Shown here: piece by piece, positions 5,119 through 6,410 of the stretch | Layout of the letters: each line of letters starts with the position of its first letter | How positions within the stretch are numbered: the first letter of the stretch is position 1 | From: Paludibacteraceae bacterium | Lineage (GTDB): Bacteria; Bacteroidota; Bacteroidia; Bacteroidales; Paludibacteraceae | Direction: 5' to 3' | DNA length: 6,410 bases | NCBI GenBank assembly: GCA_017648235.1 | Contig: JAGCIZ010000330.1 | Location: forward strand, 1 to 6,410 | Position numbers and translations under genes: made by a program | The notes under the pieces: model-generated | Databases searched by the model: none | Told to the model about the DNA's origin: nothing | The model's input: the letters and a program-made list of their open reading frames with translations, nothing else

Positions 5119-6410
5119 ATGACTGTTTTAATCAAAGCTTTACAACTTATTCTAAGCCTTTCTTTGCTGGTTTTTGTTCACGAATTAGGGCACTTTATGT
5201 TTGCACGATTATTCAAAACTCGTGTTGATAAGTTTTATCTATTCTTCAATCCGAAATTTGCAATCGTTCGTTGGAAAAAAATAAATGGAAAGTGGCGTAT
5301 AAAATGGTTTTCAAAAAATTGGGAAGAATATTCTCAACCAATTCTAGACGAAAATGGCTATCAAAAGTTGGATAAAAAAGGGAACCCTATGACCCAACCT
5401 CTCCCTACAGATCAACTACCAGAAGATGATTGGAGACGCTATCCAGAAACTACAGAATGGGGGATCGGCTGGTTGCCACTTGGAGGTTATTGCTCAATCT
5501 GCGGAATGGTTGACGAAACAACTTCAATCAACGATCTTAACGAAAAAGCAGAACCATGGGAATATCGTTCTAAACCTGCTTGGCAACGTTTGCTTATCAT
5601 TACCGGAGGTGTTTTGATGAACTTTGTCACTGCAGTTATTGTTTATTCTATAATGCTTTTCCATTGGGGTTCTGAAGAAATGCCTATGAGAAATGCTTAT
5701 TTAGGGTATAACTACTGCAAAACAGCATTGAATAACGGATTCGAAAACGGCGACATCATCATCTCTATCAACAACGGAGAAGTCGAAACAGAAAAGGATG
5801 CAGTAGAAAAAATTGTAATTGAGAATAAAAGAAACGTCCGGATAAATAGAAAAGGCAACGATACACTTATTCTTTTGCCCGAAGGATTCGGAGAACAAAT
5901 GCTCGCTGCTGAAGAAAAACAATTTATGGAATTACGTATTCCGTTTGTGATAGACGAAGTTGTCGGACAAAATAAAATGCTTCAAAAAGGAGATAGTGTA
6001 ATTGCCATTAACAACAAAAAAACTTCTGTTTATCAAGATATTACAAAAGAGATTTCTTCTCTTTCCAACACTAAAATAAACATCAGTTTTATCAGAAACG
6101 GCATACTGATGAGCGATTCAATCCAACTTGATGAGGAAGGAAAAATAGGAGTTTCGATAAAAAATCCTATTGTCTATTTCAAAACCATCAAAAAAGAGTA
6201 CAACATTTTGCAATCTATTCCTGCTGGTTGGAACATGATGGTTGACGTTTTATCTAGTTACATCAAACAATTCCGACTCGTGTTCACCAAAGAAGGAGCA
6301 AAAAGTTTAGGTGGATTTGCTGCTATAGGAAATTTATTCCCAAGTGTTTGGGATTGGCAAATTTTTTGGAACATGACCGCATTTTTGAGCGTAATACTTG
6401 CTTTTATGAA
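5119..6410 (+). CDS. rseP: RseP-type site-2 intramembrane zinc protease (M50), 3' end missing
   Basis: Inner-membrane metalloprotease that in other bacteria cuts anti-sigma factors within the membrane and clears remnant signal peptides. The frame is open from the ATG at 5119 to the window edge: 430 codons, no stop. The first membrane segment (about 4-28) carries the zinc motif H21-E22-L-G-H25. PLGGY lies at 120-124. A second hydrophobic segment follows RLLIITGGVLMNFVTAVIV (about 155-175). Two PDZ-like modules follow, one around NGFENGDIIISINNGEV and one around MLQKGDSVIAINNKK. The sequence ends at about the third membrane helix (FLSVILAFM), just before the NxxPxxxLDG motif with the third zinc ligand should appear. 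Features to note are about 94 residues between the HELGH and PLGGY motifs (E. coli about 40), with a hydrophilic stretch at roughly 52-114, and a C125-S-I-C128 pair after PLGGY. In many bacteria rseP follows dxr; here it has its own promoter region. Confidence 0.95.
   Translation, partial: MTVLIKALQLILSLSLLVFVHELGHFMFARLFKTRVDKFYLFFNPKFAIVRWKKINGKWRIKWFSKNWEEYSQPILDENGYQKLDKKGNPMTQPLPTDQLPEDDWRRYPETTEWGIGWLPLGGYCSICGMVDETTSINDLNEKAEPWEYRSKPAWQRLLIITGGVLMNFVTAVIVYSIMLFHWGSEEMPMRNAYLGYNYCKTALNNGFENGDIIISINNGEVETEKDAVEKIVIENKRNVRINRKGNDTLILLPEGFGEQMLAAEEKQFMELRIPFVIDEVVGQNKMLQKGDSVIAINNKKTSVYQDITKEISSLSNTKINISFIRNGILMSDSIQLDEEGKIGVSIKNPIVYFKTIKKEYNILQSIPAGWNMMVDVLSSYIKQFRLVFTKEGAKSLGGFAAIGNLFPSVWDWQIFWNMTAFLSVILAFM

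Noticed and set aside
5426..5617. Alternative-frame ORF of 63 codons within rseP, and a minus-strand ORF at 5701-5922
   Set aside because: The rseP frame is continuous and conserved through both places, so these are shadows.

Overview
The window reads as an AT-rich chromosomal segment of a Bacteroidota bacterium, most likely of the order Bacteroidales. The reasons are Bacteroidota-type -7 elements (TAnnTTTG) before two genes, A-rich leaders in place of Shine-Dalgarno sites, the general wording of the LpxD, LpxA, M16 and RseP proteins, and the lpxD-lpxC-lpxA gene order. No transposase, integrase, phage gene, CRISPR array or defence system was seen. This is mostly core housekeeping DNA with a few unusual details.

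Layout. Positions 1-174 hold the 3' end of a long-variable-arm tRNA (probably Tyr), a complete tRNA-Gly(TCC) and a terminator. Positions 204-2999 hold a tight forward operon, lpxD-lpxC-lpxA, with gaps of 5 and 7 bases. A tRNA-Arg(CCT) starts 8 bases after the lpxA stop and is followed by a perfect 40-bp palindrome that looks like a two-way terminator. From 3125 to 4987, on the minus strand, lie an M16 zinc peptidase and, 3 bases after its stop, a SAM-dependent O-methyltransferase. A 131-bp divergent promoter region (4988-5118) separates this pair from a forward rseP-like site-2 protease gene that runs off the right edge.

How the genes work together. LpxA, LpxC and LpxD carry out the first three steps of lipid A synthesis in the cytoplasm: O-acylation of UDP-GlcNAc, deacetylation and N-acylation. 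All three keep their recognisable catalytic or metal-binding residues. RseP is an inner-membrane intramembrane protease that in other bacteria cuts anti-sigma factors and leftover signal peptides, so much of the window concerns envelope building or surveillance. The substrates of the M16 peptidase and the O-methyltransferase cannot be told from sequence.

Most notable points. The lpxC here encodes a single-domain enzyme of 306 residues. Bacteroidota usually carry an LpxC-FabZ fusion at this place, and no dehydratase half remains before lpxA. The RseP homologue has a long charged insert between its HELGH motif and its PLGGY motif, and a Cys-x-x-Cys pair directly after PLGGY. The 40-bp palindrome is unusually perfect.
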